In this document: piece after piece, positions 62,422 to 64,000 of the stretch
How positions within the stretch are numbered: position 1 is the stretch's first letter
Layout: each line of letters starts with the position of its first letter
DNA from: Nymphaea colorata
Lineage: Eukaryota > Streptophyta > Magnoliopsida > Nymphaeales > Nymphaeaceae
Length of the DNA stretch: 64,000 bases
Reading direction: 5' to 3'
Assembly: GCF_008831285.2 (NCBI RefSeq)
Contig: NC_045143.1
Coordinates: forward strand, 4,659,503 to 4,723,502
Program-made: the position numbers and the translations under genes
Notes under the pieces: generated by a model
The model's input: the letters and a program-made list of their open reading frames with translations, nothing else
What the model was told of the DNA's origin: nothing
Database searches by the model: none

Positions 62422-63359
62422 ATGGCTGTTGATCCTTCTGCAGCTAAACCAGGAAACTCCAGCACTGACACCATTTCGTGTCCATTGGAGATGAACACTG
62501 GCTTGGGATATTACATGGACCATAGGGTCGCCCGGGCGAGGCACTATGCTCATGGTATCTTGTCCTTGCCAACTCCATGTACCATGTATACATCACTTTA
62601 TTGATTTACTAAAATTTTTCTACAAACTGCTATACTCTTAGCTGCCTTTGCAGCTAAATCATGAGATGAAAGCTTGCCAAGTGCAGGCGCAACAGTCTCA
62701 ACAATTAATTCTCCTTTCTCCACAAGCCAATAATTTTTACAAACTAAGAAAATGTTGTTCCGAGAGGAGCTCTGTAGTCGATCGATTGCTGATTTTGTTT
62801 TCTTTCTATTCTTCTGCTGTTTCTGTGATGAAGAGGGAGTGGTCGCGGGAGCTAAAGCAGCTGCCATGGCTACTGCTGCCAGTGCCATCCCCACTGTAAG
62901 TCTCTCTCTCTCTCTCTCTTACAGAAAATGAAAAAAAATTGTTGAAACGGAAGAAGACGACAAAGTTATGGACGAAACTGAAGTGCCAAGTCCATCCAGA
63001 AGTCTTCACCAATGCATGATCATCTTCGTTGTCCGACACTCCACCGTTGTAAATTTTTCTCTCTGCCTTTCTCCATGCAGTTGGCCAGCGTAAGAATGTT
63101 CCCTTGGGCCAGGCGCAACCTCAACCCCACGGCTCAGGCCCTCATCATATCCACTGGTAACTGATCTCTGTCTCTCTCTGATATACATACATATATAATA
63201 TTGCATAGGATCATGAATTTTTCTTTCTAATTTTCTTTGTATTGACGAGGGGGGATGTTCAATTTGGTTGCAGTGGCAGGAGCGGCATACTTCGTTGTAG
63301 CTGACAAGAAAGTGCTGGCTTCTGCAAGGAAGAACTCCTTTCGAAATGCCCAAGAATGA
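62422..63359 (+). CDS. ENOD93: Early nodulin 93-like protein, copy D
   Basis: Four exons: 62422-62554, 62834-62895, 63081-63156, 63274-63359; 118 residues, intact. It differs from copy A at a few N-terminal residues (Pro5, Ser13, Asp16, His34, His41) and has Ala55 for Val55. Exons 3 and 4 are identical in protein to copies A and B, with one or two silent changes in the DNA. The downstream AATAAA is at 63508-63513. Two of the variable residues (34 and 41) fall in the basic helix just before the first hydrophobic segment. Confidence 0.9.
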
Positions 63360-64000
63360 AATCACGCTACTTGATCCTGTTTCCTGCCTATGTTAGAGCA
63401 TCAGTAGTCTATAAAAGATCGACTTCTTCGTCTTTCCCATTGTATACTTCATTATTATGAATATGAGATCCGGGGTCGGCTTGTCCTGGATTGAAATTTA
63501 TGGAATTAATAAAAGAACTGAATGAAGTTCAAAGGATACAAGACGTTTTCATCTTCCGATCGAGCTCCAAAAGGCGCGATTGTTTCTTTAAGTTCATTCA
63601 TCCCACAGACGTGGGCAGCAAAGCATGCGTTTGAAACATCACACTCGTATCGCAGTGAACTAAAGGTTTGAATCTTACGCTGACAAGCAAATGGCACAAA
63701 ACCACAACACTCGAACATCTCTGGACTAACATGCTGATTAAATCTAAAGGTTTTTCCTACAACCGCAATTATGGCCGCTCTGCACAATTGTTGGTGAAGG
63801 TTTAGAAGATTGGAAGTATTGTGACGGATTAGAATAGAGTTGAGGTAATCAAAGTTTCAGCCCCCTACATAATTATATTGTGTGTCTTTACTTTGAACAG
63901 GTTTCAGCAATAAAAATAAAAACTTTCAAAGACATTTCTGCACGTTTTGAGCAATCATCCTTAATAGGTAAAACTTCAACCAACATTATTAAGTCGATCT

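Larger units (their letters stand above)
57655..63600 (+). repeat. Segmental duplication unit 3 (carries ENOD93 exon relic and copy D)
   Basis: Collinear with unit 1 over its whole length, with two large differences. A segment of about 750 bp (59570-60318) holding a lone ENOD93 last exon is present only here. A foldback element (60610-60770) stands where unit 1 has unrelated sequence (50130-50370). Confidence 0.8.

Overview
The window is nuclear DNA from a flowering plant. It shows spliced genes with mostly GT-AG introns, AT-rich introns and spacers full of (AT)n, (CT)n and (GT)n microsatellites, plant-type miniature transposons, and plant-specific families (a NAP1 of the SCAR/WAVE complex, a DUF761 protein, early nodulin 93, a cystatin-fold secreted protein). 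I cannot name the species from sequence alone. No rRNA, tRNA, CRISPR array or autonomous transposon gene was found.

Layout. (1) 1-14243, + strand: the 3' three quarters of a NAP1 gene (SCAR/WAVE actin-nucleation regulator), 15 exons that join without a frame break. Its introns hold a very small TRIM-type LTR element (1868-2325), a hAT-type MITE with a perfect 8-bp target duplication (8337-8651) and a second inverted-repeat element (9330-10001). (2) 16206-16847, + strand: an intronless secreted protein with two cystatin-like domains that have lost the inhibitory motif. (3) 16848-31748: mostly non-coding repeat-bearing DNA with one small intronless gene on the minus strand, a DUF761 protein (23498-23776). 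(4) 31749-36410, + strand: a complete nine-exon polygalacturonase (GH28) with all four catalytic motifs. (5) 39033-46390, + strand: a complete ten-exon BRCC36, a JAMM/MPN+ Lys63-specific deubiquitinase. Its first intron is GC-AG and its second is a textbook U12-type AT-AC intron. Its fifth exon/intron boundary carries a recent 265-bp tandem duplication. (6) 48.4-64 kb: a segmental tandem duplication that made three intact early nodulin 93 (ENOD93) genes (52434-53359, 56421-57435, 62422-63359) and one lone, frameshifted last exon (59996-60088). A concatemer of TRIM LTRs (54731-55487) lies inside this cluster. The sequence after the last copy repeats the sequence after the first, so the array probably continues past the right edge.

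The genes do not form one pathway. NAP1 acts in cortical actin and cell shape, the polygalacturonase in wall pectin, BRCC36 in K63-ubiquitin/DNA-repair signalling, and ENOD93 probably in mitochondrial respiration. From memory, neighbouring Arabidopsis loci on chromosome 1 encode a polygalacturonase-like protein and BRCC36A, so regions 4-5 may be an old microsyntenic pair. The most distinctive items are the two non-canonical introns in BRCC36, the TRIM concatemer, the young ENOD93 array and the degenerate double cystatin.
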